Source of the DNA: UBA2589 sp038120095
GTDB lineage: Bacteria > Gemmatimonadota > Gemmatimonadetes > Longimicrobiales > Gaopeijiaceae
DNA length: 64,000 nt
Assembly: GCA_038120095.1 (NCBI GenBank)
Contig: JAYOKZ010000004.1
Location: forward strand, 1-64,000
Direction: 5' to 3'
Shown here: positions 45,846 through 54,725 of the stretch, piece by piece
Layout: each line of letters opens with the position of its first letter
How positions within the stretch are numbered: position 1 is the stretch's first letter
Program-made: the position numbers and the translations under genes
The notes under the pieces: generated by a model
The model's input: only the letters and a program-made list of their open reading frames with translations
The model's database searches: none
Told to the model about the DNA's origin: nothing

Positions 45846-46510
45846 GACGCTCTCTGCCCCAGGGCGAAGAGGAAAACGTTGACGCCCATGCGTATCGCGT
45901 CTTCGCGGAGTTCAGGGGTGTCCTCGTGGACGCCCTCGTCCTCCCATCCGTCTCCCAGATCCGATTCGAAGGTGTAGAAGACGAGCATACGGCCATCGAG
46001 AAAAATACCGAATGCCTGCGGTGCCTGTCCGTCGTGTTCGTGAATCTTGGGCAACCCGTCGGGAAAGTCGTAGAAGGTCGAGAACACCGGGTGCCCGGGC
46101 GGGATTTCCGTCAATTCGGCATCCGGAAAGATCTCCGCCATCTCTGCGCGGAAGCTCTCGTCCAGACCATAGTTGTCGTCGGCGTGCAGGAACCCGCCGG
46201 CCAGCAGATAATCACGAAGCGCCGAACGTTCAGCCGGCGTGAACTCGACATTCCCATGTCCCGTCATGTACAGATACGGGTAATCCCGGAGGACGGGGTC
46301 CAACGGGGTGACATTCACTTCCCGCCTCGCTGTCGCCAGCCCCGTCCGCTCACGAAGGGCCTCGAGAAGATTGGGAAGCGACGAGGGATTCGCGTACCAA
46401 TCACCGCCTCCGTCATACTGGAGACGCGCGATGGTCAGCGAGTCCGAGGTCGCCGTTACCGGAACCGGGGAGGCCGCCACGGCCATCAGAGCGAGCAGGA
46501 TCGAGTTCAT
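45842..46510 (-). CDS. DUF4159 domain-containing exported protein
   Basis: A 222-aa protein with a short Sec signal peptide (about 1-19). The body matches DUF4159, a GATase/trehalose-utilisation-like fold: 'LQYDGGGDWYANP', 'YPYLYMTGHGNVEFTPAER', 'LRDYLLAGGFLHADDNYG', and a C-terminal 'RMLVFYTFESDLGDGWED'. Bacteroidota carry DUF4159 genes next to MoxR/BatA or DUF4175 genes. Here it overlaps rsmI (ATGA) and DUF4175 (GTGA), so it begins the envelope module. No enzymatic activity has been read from the sequence. Confidence 0.88.
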   Translation of the reverse strand: MNSILLALMAVAASPVPVTATSDSLTIARLQYDGGGDWYANPSSLPNLLEALRERTGLATARREVNVTPLDPVLRDYPYLYMTGHGNVEFTPAERSALRDYLLAGGFLHADDNYGLDESFRAEMAEIFPDAELTEIPPGHPVFSTFYDFPDGLPKIHEHDGQAPQAFGIFLDGRMLVFYTFESDLGDGWEDEGVHEDTPELREDAIRMGVNVFLFALGQRAS

Positions 46511-47355
46511 TCGTCGGTCACGGAATCCTGAAGATCGTGCACGATACGGTACGCCAGATTTCGCGCCAGACCATGCCGGTCAGAGATCTCTCGGGCGACC
46601 GATGACGGTCGCACTCCTTCCCGGAGACGCTGGGTCGCGATCGTACGGGCCAACTCAAGCTCTGACTCCATGTCGACGGCCTGCCCCGCAGGAGCGATGA
46701 CGACGGTAACCTCTCCTCGGGCGGGGCTTGCCCTGAAGTGATCGACGACCTCCCTCATCGACCCTCTGACGAATTCCTCGTGAATTTTCGTCAACTCTCG
46801 CGCCACGCAGAGTCGCCGATCGGGCCCACAACGGGCCTCCAGGTCCTCGAGCAGGCGAACCAGCCGCTGAGGCGATTCGAAGAGGATTGCGGTTTCCTGA
46901 CTCCGGCCAACACGATCGAGGTCTGCCTCCCGTTCCTGACCCTTGCGGGCCAGAAAGCCCAGAAAGGTGAACCGCCGCGTTGGAAGGCCGGAAGCGACCA
47001 GCGCTGCAAGCGGAGCACTCGGTCCCGGAATCGGCGTAACGGAGTGGCCAGCGGCCACGACAGCGTCCACGACGCGCTCGCCTGGATCGGATACCAGCGG
47101 GGTCCCCGCATCGGTAACCAGAGCAAGATCCTCACCCTGCTCCAGCCACGTCAGGATCTGATCGATCCTCGCTCGCTCGTTGTGGGCGTGAACCGGCACG
47201 AGACGTGCCTTCGACCCGACATGCTCGGCGAGAATGCGCGAGCGGCGCGTGTCCTCGGCCAGGATGCGGGCAACGCTGCGCAGTGCCTCCGCGCCGCGCG
47301 GAGACAGGTCGTCCAGATTCCCGATGGGGGTGCTGACCAGATAAAGCGTAGCCAC
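46507..47355 (-). CDS. rsmI: 16S rRNA (cytidine-1402-2'-O)-methyltransferase
   Basis: A 282-aa SAM-dependent enzyme that 2'-O-methylates C1402 in the ribosomal P-site. Tetrapyrrole-methylase-fold signatures are 'YLVSTPIGNLDDLSPR', 'LAEDTRRSRIL', 'LVTDAGTPLVSDPGERVV' and 'PIPGPSAPLAALVASGL'. Length is standard. The start is GTG 47355. It is co-translated with the DUF4159 gene (ATGA overlap) and seems to lead the transcript; the 101-base gap upstream to trxA is GC-rich and may hold the promoter, though no box is clear. Confidence 0.96.
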   Translation of the reverse strand: MATLYLVSTPIGNLDDLSPRGAEALRSVARILAEDTRRSRILAEHVGSKARLVPVHAHNERARIDQILTWLEQGEDLALVTDAGTPLVSDPGERVVDAVVAAGHSVTPIPGPSAPLAALVASGLPTRRFTFLGFLARKGQEREADLDRVGRSQETAILFESPQRLVRLLEDLEARCGPDRRLCVARELTKIHEEFVRGSMREVVDHFRASPARGEVTVVIAPAGQAVDMESELELARTIATQRLREGVRPSSVAREISDRHGLARNLAYRIVHDLQDSVTDE

Positions 47356-47456
47356 GAAGGATTCCAGCGCCGCGACCCGGCAGGGACGGGCCCGGCGCGA
47401 GAGCCGCCCGACCCGAGACGAGCGGAGCGGGCCGGCCGCCCCGCCCGTACTCAGGC

Positions 47457-47789
47457 CTACAGCAGCTCGAGCACCTTGTTCTCGTACATGGCCTTGGGAC
47501 CGGCACCGATCACCTGATCCACCAGTTCCCCGTCCTTGAAGAAGAGAACGGCCGGGATGGAGCGGACACCGAAGCGCGCGGAGGTGGCCGGGTTGTGGTC
47601 AACGTTCAACTTGCCGACCCGCAGGCCCTTCTCCTGATACTCGCTCGCGAGTTCGTCTACCGTCGGTGCAATCATCCGGCACGGGCCACACCATTCGGCC
47701 CAGAAGTCCACCATGTAGAGTCCTTCGCCACCCTCGATCTCGTCGGCGAAGTTCTGATCCGTAATGTCATTGACCACATCGCTTGCCAT
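47457..47789 (-). CDS. trxA: Thioredoxin
   Basis: A 110-aa cytoplasmic thioredoxin. I chose ATG 47789, which has a strong AAGGAGAG ribosome site; longer in-frame starts lack one. The active site WCGPC is at residues 33-37, the cis-proline loop is 'RSIPAVLFF', and 'YMVDFWAEWCGPCRM' is standard. It reduces protein disulfides with electrons from thioredoxin reductase (not in the window). It is divergent from the methylmalonyl-CoA epimerase gene, sharing an 88-base promoter region. Confidence 0.96.
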   Translation of the reverse strand: MASDVVNDITDQNFADEIEGGEGLYMVDFWAEWCGPCRMIAPTVDELASEYQEKGLRVGKLNVDHNPATSARFGVRSIPAVLFFKDGELVDQVIGAGPKAMYENKVLELL

Positions 47790-47877
47790 TTCGGCTCTCC
47801 TTGTAGCGTATCCGAGTGCACCGTACGATCCGGCCGTCACCCGCCGATCCGTCCCATACCGGTCCAGACCGTTCATT

Positions 47878-48282
47878 ATGTTTTCACCCTCGACGAACCC
47901 GCTCGACCACGTCGCGATCGCCGTTCACTCGATTAAAGATAGCGCATCCCGCTTCGAACTCCTCGCCGGCACTGAGTGCTCCCCCCCTGAAACGCTCGAA
48001 AGTCAGGGAGTCCGGGTCTCGTTCGTCGGCTCCGTGGAGCTCCTCGAGCCCCTCGCCCCCGACACCACGGTCGGGCGCTTTCTCGAGCGTCGGGGCCCGG
48101 GTCTCCATCACATCGCATACCGCACGGAAGATATTCAGTCCGAACTGGCCAGACTGGTCTCCGGCGGCGTTCGGTTGATCGACGAGGAGCCGCGCACTGG
48201 AGCGAACGGACACCTCGTCGCATTCCTTCACCCCACCAGTACCATGGGGATCCTCACGGAGCTGGTGCAGCACCGCAGCTGA
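47878..48282 (+). CDS. mce: Methylmalonyl-CoA epimerase
   Basis: A 134-aa VOC/glyoxalase-fold enzyme interconverting (R)- and (S)-methylmalonyl-CoA in propionate metabolism. I chose ATG 47878, which starts the fold directly; the in-frame extension to 47764 runs into trxA. Metal ligands are the His in 'LDHVAIAV', the His in 'GLHHIAYR' and the Glu in 'GILTELVQ'; 'GVRVSFVGSVELLEPLAPDT' is typical. Its ribosome site is weak. It converges on a lipoprotein gene with a 17-base gap. No mutase or carboxylase is nearby. Confidence 0.93.
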   Translation: MFSPSTNPLDHVAIAVHSIKDSASRFELLAGTECSPPETLESQGVRVSFVGSVELLEPLAPDTTVGRFLERRGPGLHHIAYRTEDIQSELARLVSGGVRLIDEEPRTGANGHLVAFLHPTSTMGILTELVQHRS

Positions 48283-48299
48283 GCCGGCGTTCGGGGGAA

Positions 48300-48809
48300 T
48301 CAGCGGGCGGCCATCACCGCCTGCAGGTCCACCTGCTCCACCAGCCATCGACCATCTCCGGCCCGAACAACGACGAAGGGAACGTCTCTCGCGCTGGCCC
48401 CGCCAGCCATGATCAGGTCGACCAGGATTCGAGTCGCGGGAACGGTTCGTCCTGCGACCCGCGATTCACCCGAGATCCGGTAGTCCTCGTGCTCGAGGAT
48501 CGAGGCGATGGCATCCATGCGAATTTCAACGTCCTGCTTCCTGACGCATGCTTCACCGCCGAACCAGCTGCCGATCTTCTTGAACGCACAGGTCAGGGTG
48601 CTTCCGGTATCCATGGCCGCTCCCTCTGCCGTGCCGAAGATTCTACCCATGGCACGCACGTCGCGCTCGTTGGCAGCCGACAGAAATCGCTCGACCGACA
48701 GTTGAGCTCCAATCCGGGCACTGGGGGGAGACTCGACGATCACCGTGGTGCAGCCTCCCAGCAGCAGGAGTGAGGCCGTTACGAGCGCGTGCCTACTGAG
48801 TCCCGTCAT
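48300..48809 (-). CDS. Small lipoprotein of unknown function
   Basis: I chose ATG 48809 (169 aa), preceded by GAAGG, giving a clean lipoprotein signal with lipobox LGGC (Cys about 20). The mature domain (about 30-169) alternates helices and strands ('AQLSVERFLSAANERDVRAMGRIFG') in the style of NTF2/nuclear-transport-factor-like lipoproteins, with two cysteines ('LTCAFKK', 'EACVRKQ') that could pair. No family name is recognised. It lies upstream of clpB's stop on the other side of a 105-base gap, so shared transcription with clpB is unclear. Confidence 0.6.
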   Translation of the reverse strand: MTGLSRHALVTASLLLLGGCTTVIVESPPSARIGAQLSVERFLSAANERDVRAMGRIFGTAEGAAMDTGSTLTCAFKKIGSWFGGEACVRKQDVEIRMDAIASILEHEDYRISGESRVAGRTVPATRILVDLIMAGGASARDVPFVVVRAGDGRWLVEQVDLQAVMAAR

Positions 48810-48914
48810 CGAGCACCCTTCCTTCATCTGGCGATCCGTCATTCGAATCTCGGTAAATCGCTCGTCGTGAGAAAGAGTTCTCTGAGGAGCTCCACGGTAC
48901 GCGCCCACCGCAGG

Positions 48915-51569
48915 TCAAGGCTGGTCTTCACGTTCTCCCCCTCCGGCAATCCGAGTGGCAGCGCTCTCCTGACCCGGCGGTACCAGTTCGAACGTGAGAG
49001 AATCCGCTCCTGGCGCATGGTGCACCATGACGGTCGAGCCTTCCGGGACCTCGGAGTCCAGAAGCAGCATCGCGAGCGGATTCTGCAGGAACGTCTGAAT
49101 CGATCGCCTCAGAGGGCGCGCCCCGAACACGGGATCAAATCCGGCCACGGCCAGGAATTTCCTCGCCGTACCGGAGACGTCGAGCTCCACCCCCGCCTCG
49201 GAAGCAAGCGAAGCGACACCCGTCAGCTGAAGGTCGACAATGCGACTGACTTCATTCTGACCGAGGGTGCGGAACACGACGATATCGTCGACGCGGTTGA
49301 TGAACTCGGGGCGGAAGTATTGATGAAGTTGAGCTTGTACCTGCTCCTCAAGCCCCTGCAGGGCGCCCTCCCTTCCTGCCCGCAGGATATCCTCGCTCCC
49401 GATGTTGGACGTCATGAGGACGATCGTGTTGCGGAAGTCTACGGTCCGACCCTGAGCATCCGTAAGCCGCCCGTCATCCAGGATCTGGAGGAGAACGTGG
49501 AACACTTCGGGATGAGCCTTCTCGATTTCATCGAAGAGGACGACCGCGTGAGGACGCCGGCGCACCGCCTCGGTCAGCTGTCCTCCCTCGTCGTACCCCA
49601 CGTATCCGGGGGGCGCTCCAATCAGCCGAGCCACCGCGTGCTTCTCCATGTACTCGGACATATCGATGCGCACGAGCGCGCGCTCATCGTCGAAGATGAA
49701 TTCTGCAAGCGCCTTCGCGGTCTCCGTCTTTCCAACCCCCGTGGGGCCCAGGAAGATGAAGGAACCGACGGGCCGGTTCGGGTCCTGTAGCCCTGCCCTC
49801 GATCGACGGACGGCGTTCGAAACGGCCTCCATGGCTTCACGTTGCCCGACCACGCGCCGGGCAAGGTGCTCCTCCAGCTGAGTGAGCCGCTGCCGCTCGG
49901 ACTCCAGCAGACGCGTGACGGGGATTCCGGTCCACTCACCCACGACGGCGGCGATGTCGTCGGGCTCGACCTCCTCCTTCAGGTACTTGTGATCTTTCTG
50001 GAGGACGACCAGTCGCGCAGAGGCATTCTCGATCTCCTCCTCCGCCTGAGGAATCTCGCCGTACTTGATCTCGGCTGACCGGTTCAGGTCACCGACCCGC
50101 GTAGCGCGGTCAGCCTCGAGCCGCAGTTCCTCGACCCTCGTACGCAGGCCGTGAATTTCCTCAATGACGTCCTTCTCCCCCTGCCACCCGGCCTTCATGA
50201 CCTGACTCTTCTCGCGAAGATCCGCGAGTTCGGCCTCGATCGCCTTCTTGCGCTCCACGGCCGCACCCTCCGACTCCTTGTGGAGCGCCTGGCGCTCGAT
50301 CTCGAGCTGAATGATGCGACGCTCGACCTCATCGATCTCCTGCGGCAGAGAATCGATTTCGATCCGCAGCCGACTCGACGCCTCGTCGATCAGATCGATC
50401 GCCTTGTCGGGCAGAAAGCGTCCCCCGATGTACCGGTCGGACAGCTTCGCCGCCGCGATGATCGCATCATCGGTGATCCGCACGCCGTGGTGGACCTCGT
50501 ATCGTTCCTTGAGTCCTCGGAGAATCGCCACCGAATCCTCCACCGACGGCGGCGCGACGAATACCGGCTGGAACCGACGCTCAAGAGCCGGATCCTTCTC
50601 GATGTGCTTGCGATACTCGTCCAGCGTGGTGGCCCCGACCATCCGCAATTCCCCGCGAGCAAGCGCCGGCTTGAGCATGTTTCCCGCGTCCACGGCGCCC
50701 TCTCCACCCCCGGCACCGACGACCGTGTGCATCTCGTCCATGAACACGACGTAGCGACCCTCGCCGTCGGTCACCTCCTTGAGGACCGCTTTCAGTCGCT
50801 CCTCGAACTCTCCTCGGTACTTCGCTCCCGCGAGCATGGCCCCGATGTCGAGTTCCAGAAGCTTCTTGTCGGCAAGGGACGTGGGCACATCGCCTTCGAC
50901 CATGCGCTGGGCGAGGCCCTCCACGATGGCCGTCTTCCCGACCCCCGGCTCTCCAATGAGGACCGGATTGTTCTTCGTACGACGGGCCAGGACCTTGATC
51001 ACCCGGCGAATCTCCTCATCACGGCCGATCACCGGATCCAGCTTGCCGCGCCGAGCCTGCTCCGTCAGATCGCGAGAGAATCGCGCCAACGCGCGAAAGC
51101 CGACCTCCGGTGTCTCGTCAGTGACGCGGTGGGACCCGCGCACAGACTCCAGTGCTTCCCGGACCGCGGCGAGTGTTGCACCGGCGTCCCGCAGGATTCG
51201 ACCTGCGTCGCTTCTTTCGCCGGTCAGGACGAGAAGCAGATGTTCCGTCGAGATGTACTCATCGCCCAACTCGGAGGCTACCTCCAGGGCGCCATCCAGC
51301 GCCCGTCGCAGGTCCCGAGCCAGGTTCGCATCGGAGCCGCCCTCGACCCGGGCCATGGAGTCAAGCGCTTCACGTGCCCTCGAACGAACGAGAGCTACCG
51401 GCACCTCGAGCTTCTGCAGGACAGGTACTACCAGGCCCTGCTCCTGATCCAGCAGCGCGTGAAGGAGGTGCACACCGTGGACCTCCGGATTCCCTCGCGT
51501 GCGTGCTTCCGACGCAGCCGCGTGCAGGGCTTCGCCCGCCTTCACCGTCAGTTTGTCACCGCTGAGCAT
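48915..51569 (-). CDS. clpB: ATP-dependent chaperone ClpB
   Basis: An 884-aa disaggregase that works with DnaK to rescue aggregated proteins in the cytoplasm. It has an N-terminal double-Clp domain (about 1-145), AAA+ domain 1 with Walker A 'GEPGVGKT' at 206-213, a long coiled-coil middle domain (about 400-525) that marks ClpB rather than ClpA/C, and AAA+ domain 2 with Walker A 'GPTGVGKT' near 606-613 and 'LFDEIEKAH' as Walker B. Length is normal. The leader carries two inverted repeats that may control it; there is no CIRCE or HAIR box. Confidence 0.97.
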   Translation of the reverse strand: MLSGDKLTVKAGEALHAAASEARTRGNPEVHGVHLLHALLDQEQGLVVPVLQKLEVPVALVRSRAREALDSMARVEGGSDANLARDLRRALDGALEVASELGDEYISTEHLLLVLTGERSDAGRILRDAGATLAAVREALESVRGSHRVTDETPEVGFRALARFSRDLTEQARRGKLDPVIGRDEEIRRVIKVLARRTKNNPVLIGEPGVGKTAIVEGLAQRMVEGDVPTSLADKKLLELDIGAMLAGAKYRGEFEERLKAVLKEVTDGEGRYVVFMDEMHTVVGAGGGEGAVDAGNMLKPALARGELRMVGATTLDEYRKHIEKDPALERRFQPVFVAPPSVEDSVAILRGLKERYEVHHGVRITDDAIIAAAKLSDRYIGGRFLPDKAIDLIDEASSRLRIEIDSLPQEIDEVERRIIQLEIERQALHKESEGAAVERKKAIEAELADLREKSQVMKAGWQGEKDVIEEIHGLRTRVEELRLEADRATRVGDLNRSAEIKYGEIPQAEEEIENASARLVVLQKDHKYLKEEVEPDDIAAVVGEWTGIPVTRLLESERQRLTQLEEHLARRVVGQREAMEAVSNAVRRSRAGLQDPNRPVGSFIFLGPTGVGKTETAKALAEFIFDDERALVRIDMSEYMEKHAVARLIGAPPGYVGYDEGGQLTEAVRRRPHAVVLFDEIEKAHPEVFHVLLQILDDGRLTDAQGRTVDFRNTIVLMTSNIGSEDILRAGREGALQGLEEQVQAQLHQYFRPEFINRVDDIVVFRTLGQNEVSRIVDLQLTGVASLASEAGVELDVSGTARKFLAVAGFDPVFGARPLRRSIQTFLQNPLAMLLLDSEVPEGSTVMVHHAPGADSLTFELVPPGQESAATRIAGGGEREDQP

Positions 51570-51605
51570 GGCATACCTTCCGGGATCGGGTTGTCACCAG
51601 CGAAA

Positions 51606-51648
51606 GCTGCCAAATCGGCAGCAATCACATCGACGGCCCTCTAGAGGG
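51606..51648 (-). promoter_or_regulatory. Inverted repeats and possible promoter in the clpB leader
   Basis: A 12-bp perfect palindrome CCCTCTAGAGGG (51637-51648) overlaps a TTGACC -35-like box on the minus strand (51652-51647). Twenty-five bases further along that strand is a hairpin GCTGCC-AAATC-GGCAGC (51606-51622). The -10 match is poor. The layout would fit an operator plus a 5'-leader stem for a heat-shock gene, but no known CIRCE/HAIR consensus is met. Confidence 0.35.
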
Positions 51649-51706
51649 TCAAGATCCGGGCCACCCAGCGGCGCGAAGTGTTCCCGACGTCTATCCCCGA
51701 ACGACG

Positions 51707-53146
51707 TCAGCGTTGCTGCCGGCCCACGACCTTGATCCGGGTCCCGGCAGAGATCACCTCGCCCGGATCGACACGATTCAACCGCGCCAGCTGGTCCAGG
51801 TCCACGCCCTGCGGGTTCGAACGGACAAAGCGGGCCAAGGACGTCGCTTCGGATAGCGTGACCACCGCCAGTCGCAACGGCTCCACTTGAAGCACCGCAG
51901 GATCGGAGACCGGCATGAAGCTGGTCAGGGCGTTCGCGATCGCCTCGCGTTGGGCACTCCAGGCGGCTTCCGTGGCGAAACCCAGCAGCCGGTACGTGAC
52001 ACCTGCATGGCTGAAGAATGCGACCTCACCCTCCACGACACCATCCTCCACCTCCGCTCGGAAGATCGCCCGGGCAGACCTCATGCCATTCGCATCCGAC
52101 GCGGTCGGGTCTCCACCGGTAATCCCCGTCTGCGAGAGGAAGTCACGAAGGCCAACCGACGGAGTCGCGACCTCGGGGACAACGCCGAGGACCAGCATGG
52201 CCTCCTGTCCCGGCGAAGATGAACCCACTTGATCACGCCGGTTCACGGTCGACCATCCTGAGGGAAACGTCACCTCGAACGCGAGGTCAGGATGCAGAAA
52301 ACGCTGCCCCACGAAGTATCCGTCCCGGGGATCTTCTCCGAAGACCATGCCACCCAACTGATCCAGGTAAGGATCTCGATCGACGACGCCGGGCGTGGTG
52401 TCACCGGTGCGTGCAAGTTCACTCCGCATATCCGAGCTTCGCGTCTCGGGATATGGGTGGGTGAGCTGCCATTCCGGCAACCGGCCCCGGCCACCAGCGC
52501 CACCCGCCGTCGCGAGCATCTCGAACACGCCGATCATGGCTTCCCCGTCATAGTCGAGCCGCGAAATGTAGCGGAGCCCGAGCCGGTCGGACTGCGACTC
52601 GTCGTCGCGCGAATAGGAGAGATTCATCAAACCGAGTCCGGTCGCGGCGAGATTTCCGTACTGCCGGAACGTTTCGGAGACCGCCATGCCGGCAACGAGG
52701 CCGATCTGCTGGATTTGCTGCCGGCTCATCTGACTCGCCCCGTGCCGAGCTGTCACATGACCGATTTCATGACCCAGGACGCCAGCCAGCTCGGCTTCCG
52801 ATTCGAAGTGGGCAAGGATACCGCGGGTGACGTAGACGTACCCTCCCGGAAGCGCGAAGGCATTCACGAGGGGATCGTCCAGGACCTTGAATGACCAGGG
52901 CAAGTCGGGTCGTTCACTGACCGCGGCGAGACGCATCCCGAGCGCCGACACGTACGCCTGAAGCGCCGGGTCATCGACGAGGCCATACTGGGCGGTGATC
53001 ACCGGATCGGACTCCTGCCCCAGTGAAATCTCCTGCCGCTCACTCACGAGCATCAACTCCCGACGGCCGGTCGCCGGATTCACCGAACATCCCGCCACTA
53101 CGACGAGAAGCGCCACCCCGACAAGCCATCGACTTCCTGCAGACAT
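51707..53146 (-). CDS. M48-family metalloprotease lipoprotein (BepA/LoiP-like)
   Basis: I chose ATG 53146 (479 aa) with an AAGGGGG ribosome site; the upstream in-frame extension (to 53422) is implausible. Lipobox VAGC (Cys20) follows a short signal. The zinc motif HEIGH is at 126-130 in 'GVLGHEIGHVTARHG', and the third ligand Glu lies in 'DDESQSDRLG'. Residues about 270-400 hold a helix/beta region, and the C-terminal 'LARFVRSNPQGVDLDQLARLN' (about 430-450) is LysM-like, suggesting peptidoglycan contact. It likely degrades misfolded outer-membrane proteins. It is divergent from a small lipoprotein gene. Confidence 0.88.
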   Translation of the reverse strand: MSAGSRWLVGVALLVVVAGCSVNPATGRRELMLVSERQEISLGQESDPVITAQYGLVDDPALQAYVSALGMRLAAVSERPDLPWSFKVLDDPLVNAFALPGGYVYVTRGILAHFESEAELAGVLGHEIGHVTARHGASQMSRQQIQQIGLVAGMAVSETFRQYGNLAATGLGLMNLSYSRDDESQSDRLGLRYISRLDYDGEAMIGVFEMLATAGGAGGRGRLPEWQLTHPYPETRSSDMRSELARTGDTTPGVVDRDPYLDQLGGMVFGEDPRDGYFVGQRFLHPDLAFEVTFPSGWSTVNRRDQVGSSSPGQEAMLVLGVVPEVATPSVGLRDFLSQTGITGGDPTASDANGMRSARAIFRAEVEDGVVEGEVAFFSHAGVTYRLLGFATEAAWSAQREAIANALTSFMPVSDPAVLQVEPLRLAVVTLSEATSLARFVRSNPQGVDLDQLARLNRVDPGEVISAGTRIKVVGRQQR

Positions 53147-53250
53147 GGATCCCCCTTGGTCGCGGACCTGCGCATGGCCAATTTCCCACTCCCGGATGTC
53201 ACCGGGGCCGAACACGATGGACCGCGCCAGCTCCGATCCGCCCGACCACC

Positions 53251-53565
53251 ATGACAACTCGAAACTACCACATCGCTGTTGCACTTGTAGCGCTTTCGGC
53301 CTTGAGCTGCGGTGGTGATGCCGTTCCGGAAACCATCGATCGGGAGATCTTCGTTCAGGCATACGCGAGCCTGCGCATCGCGGCTGTCGAGACGGACAGT
53401 GGCCGGATCGCCGCGCAAGCACGGGATTCGATTCTGGAGGTATACGGGGTGAGCGAGCAGGAGCTGACCACCTTTGCCACCGTTCATGCCGCCGACCTCA
53501 CATTCATGCGCGATGTGTGGAACGAGGTCGAGCTCCTGATGGATCGGGGAGACGAGGTGAACTGA
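53251..53565 (+). CDS. Small lipoprotein, unknown function
   Basis: A 104-aa protein starting at ATG 53251; longer in-frame starts overlap the divergent protease. Lipobox 'ALSALSC' (Cys about 20) predicts a lipid-anchored envelope protein. The mature part is helical and acidic ('REIFVQAYASLRIAAVETDS', about 31-50), with no cysteines or catalytic motif. I do not recognise the family; similar small helical lipoproteins are common in Bacteroidota and Gemmatimonadota. It shares a divergent promoter region with the M48 protease. Confidence 0.6.
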   Translation: MTTRNYHIAVALVALSALSCGGDAVPETIDREIFVQAYASLRIAAVETDSGRIAAQARDSILEVYGVSEQELTTFATVHAADLTFMRDVWNEVELLMDRGDEVN

Positions 53566-53591
53566 CCGTCACCGCGCCTGACCAAGCCGGG

Positions 53592-54200
53592 TCAGGTGTC
53601 GATCTTCACTCCGAGGGCGAGAGCACTGCGGTCGCCAATCGACCCACCGAAGCGGACGAGCCACCCGGAAGCGAGGACGATGTCGAGGCCGAGGTCGAAC
53701 GCTCCCCTCAGGCTGACGTTGTCGCCTGCGATGTTGGAAATGTCGAGGACGAGGTGACCGCCACCGTACGGACTCAGCACGACATCTCCGCCCTGTCCAC
53801 TCCAGCCGACCAGCGCCCCGAGCGGAAGAGAGGCGATCGTTCCTGCACCCCAGCTGAGCCCTGCGCCTGACCACCACATCACGTCGACCGGAGCACCCTC
53901 GACACCCCGAGCGAGAAAGCCTGAAATGTCCACGCCCGAGGCGATCGCCAGATTGTCGTTCGCATCCTGGTCGGTCAGGGAGAGCCGGTATCCCATGCCC
54001 ACCGGTCCCGCTTCATGGCGAAACGTCACGAGCCCCCCGAGGTCACCGCCCTCGGGGCTCAGGAGGAACAGACTGACGCCCGCAGGTGCGACGTGGCTGA
54101 TCAGGGGCGGTGCGTCCCAGGACGTCTGCGCACTGGCCGGCGCGGAAGCGATAGCCCAGGTGATCAGGCCAACGCTCGCAAGAGATTTGTTCAGTCGCAC
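53592..54200 (-). CDS. Secreted barrel-like protein, unknown function
   Basis: I chose GTG 54200 (202 aa), with GGAG upstream and a Sec signal peptide (about 1-26, ending 'SAQ'). The mature protein is a run of short Gly-rich amphipathic strands ('GLVTFRHEAGPVGMGYRL', 'GGGHLVLDISNIAGDNVSL') as in outer-membrane barrels of about eight strands. A longer ORF to 54647 is only the shadow of ridA. No specific family is recognised. It is divergent from ridA across 60 bases and convergent with the small lipoprotein gene. Confidence 0.6.
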   Translation of the reverse strand: MRLNKSLASVGLITWAIASAPASAQTSWDAPPLISHVAPAGVSLFLLSPEGGDLGGLVTFRHEAGPVGMGYRLSLTDQDANDNLAIASGVDISGFLARGVEGAPVDVMWWSGAGLSWGAGTIASLPLGALVGWSGQGGDVVLSPYGGGHLVLDISNIAGDNVSLRGAFDLGLDIVLASGWLVRFGGSIGDRSALALGVKIDT

Positions 54201-54260
54201 TGGAGAGCTCCGAGACCTTGGTGGTATCGTCTGTACTTTACCCTTGAGCGAGACCAGCAG

Positions 54261-54707
54261 ATGACGTTTCAGCGCGTATTCAGTGGTGCTCCGTGGGAGA
54301 GCAACGTCGGTTACTGCCGTGCCCTTCGGGCGGACAACCGGATCTTCGTCACGGGTACTGCACCGGTCAACCCGGACGGGACCGTGCACATGCCCGGTGA
54401 CGCCTATGCGCAGACGCGACGCTGCCTCGAGATCATCGAAAACGCTCTCAGCAGGCTCGGCGCGGGGTTCGAACACGTCACACGTACACGGCTCTTCGTG
54501 ACGGACATCGAGAGGTGGGCCGACTTCGGGCGCGCACACTCGGAAGCCTTCGATCAGTTCCCCCCGGCCACCACGATGGTCGAAGTCCGCGCACTCATCG
54601 ACCCGGACATGCTCGTGGAGATCGAAGCGGAGGCCGTGTTGCCACACACCTCCCCGCGTCCCAGCGGACCCGAACGGGTGACAGACGAGCCAGCCCCGAC
54701 CCGGTGA
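54261..54707 (+). CDS. RidA/YjgF family protein
   Basis: A 148-aa trimeric RidA-family enzyme. ATG 54261 begins the fold. Conserved features: 'FVTGTAPVNPDGTV', 'QTRRCLEIIENALSRLGAGFEHV' (helix) and 'TMVEVRALIDPDMLVEIEAEAV', in which the conserved Arg and Glu line the active pocket that deaminates reactive enamine/imine intermediates. An extended Pro-rich tail of about 20 residues is unusual. It may protect PLP enzymes from 2-aminoacrylate. Transcription starts in the short divergent region shared with the barrel-like gene. Confidence 0.92.
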   Translation: MTFQRVFSGAPWESNVGYCRALRADNRIFVTGTAPVNPDGTVHMPGDAYAQTRRCLEIIENALSRLGAGFEHVTRTRLFVTDIERWADFGRAHSEAFDQFPPATTMVEVRALIDPDMLVEIEAEAVLPHTSPRPSGPERVTDEPAPTR

Positions 54708-54725
54708 AACCCCGGCCTTCCCCTC

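Noticed and set aside
53592..54647. 351-aa version of the barrel-like gene
   Set aside because: Most of the N-terminal 150 residues are antisense to ridA. GTG 54200 has GGAG and a signal peptide.
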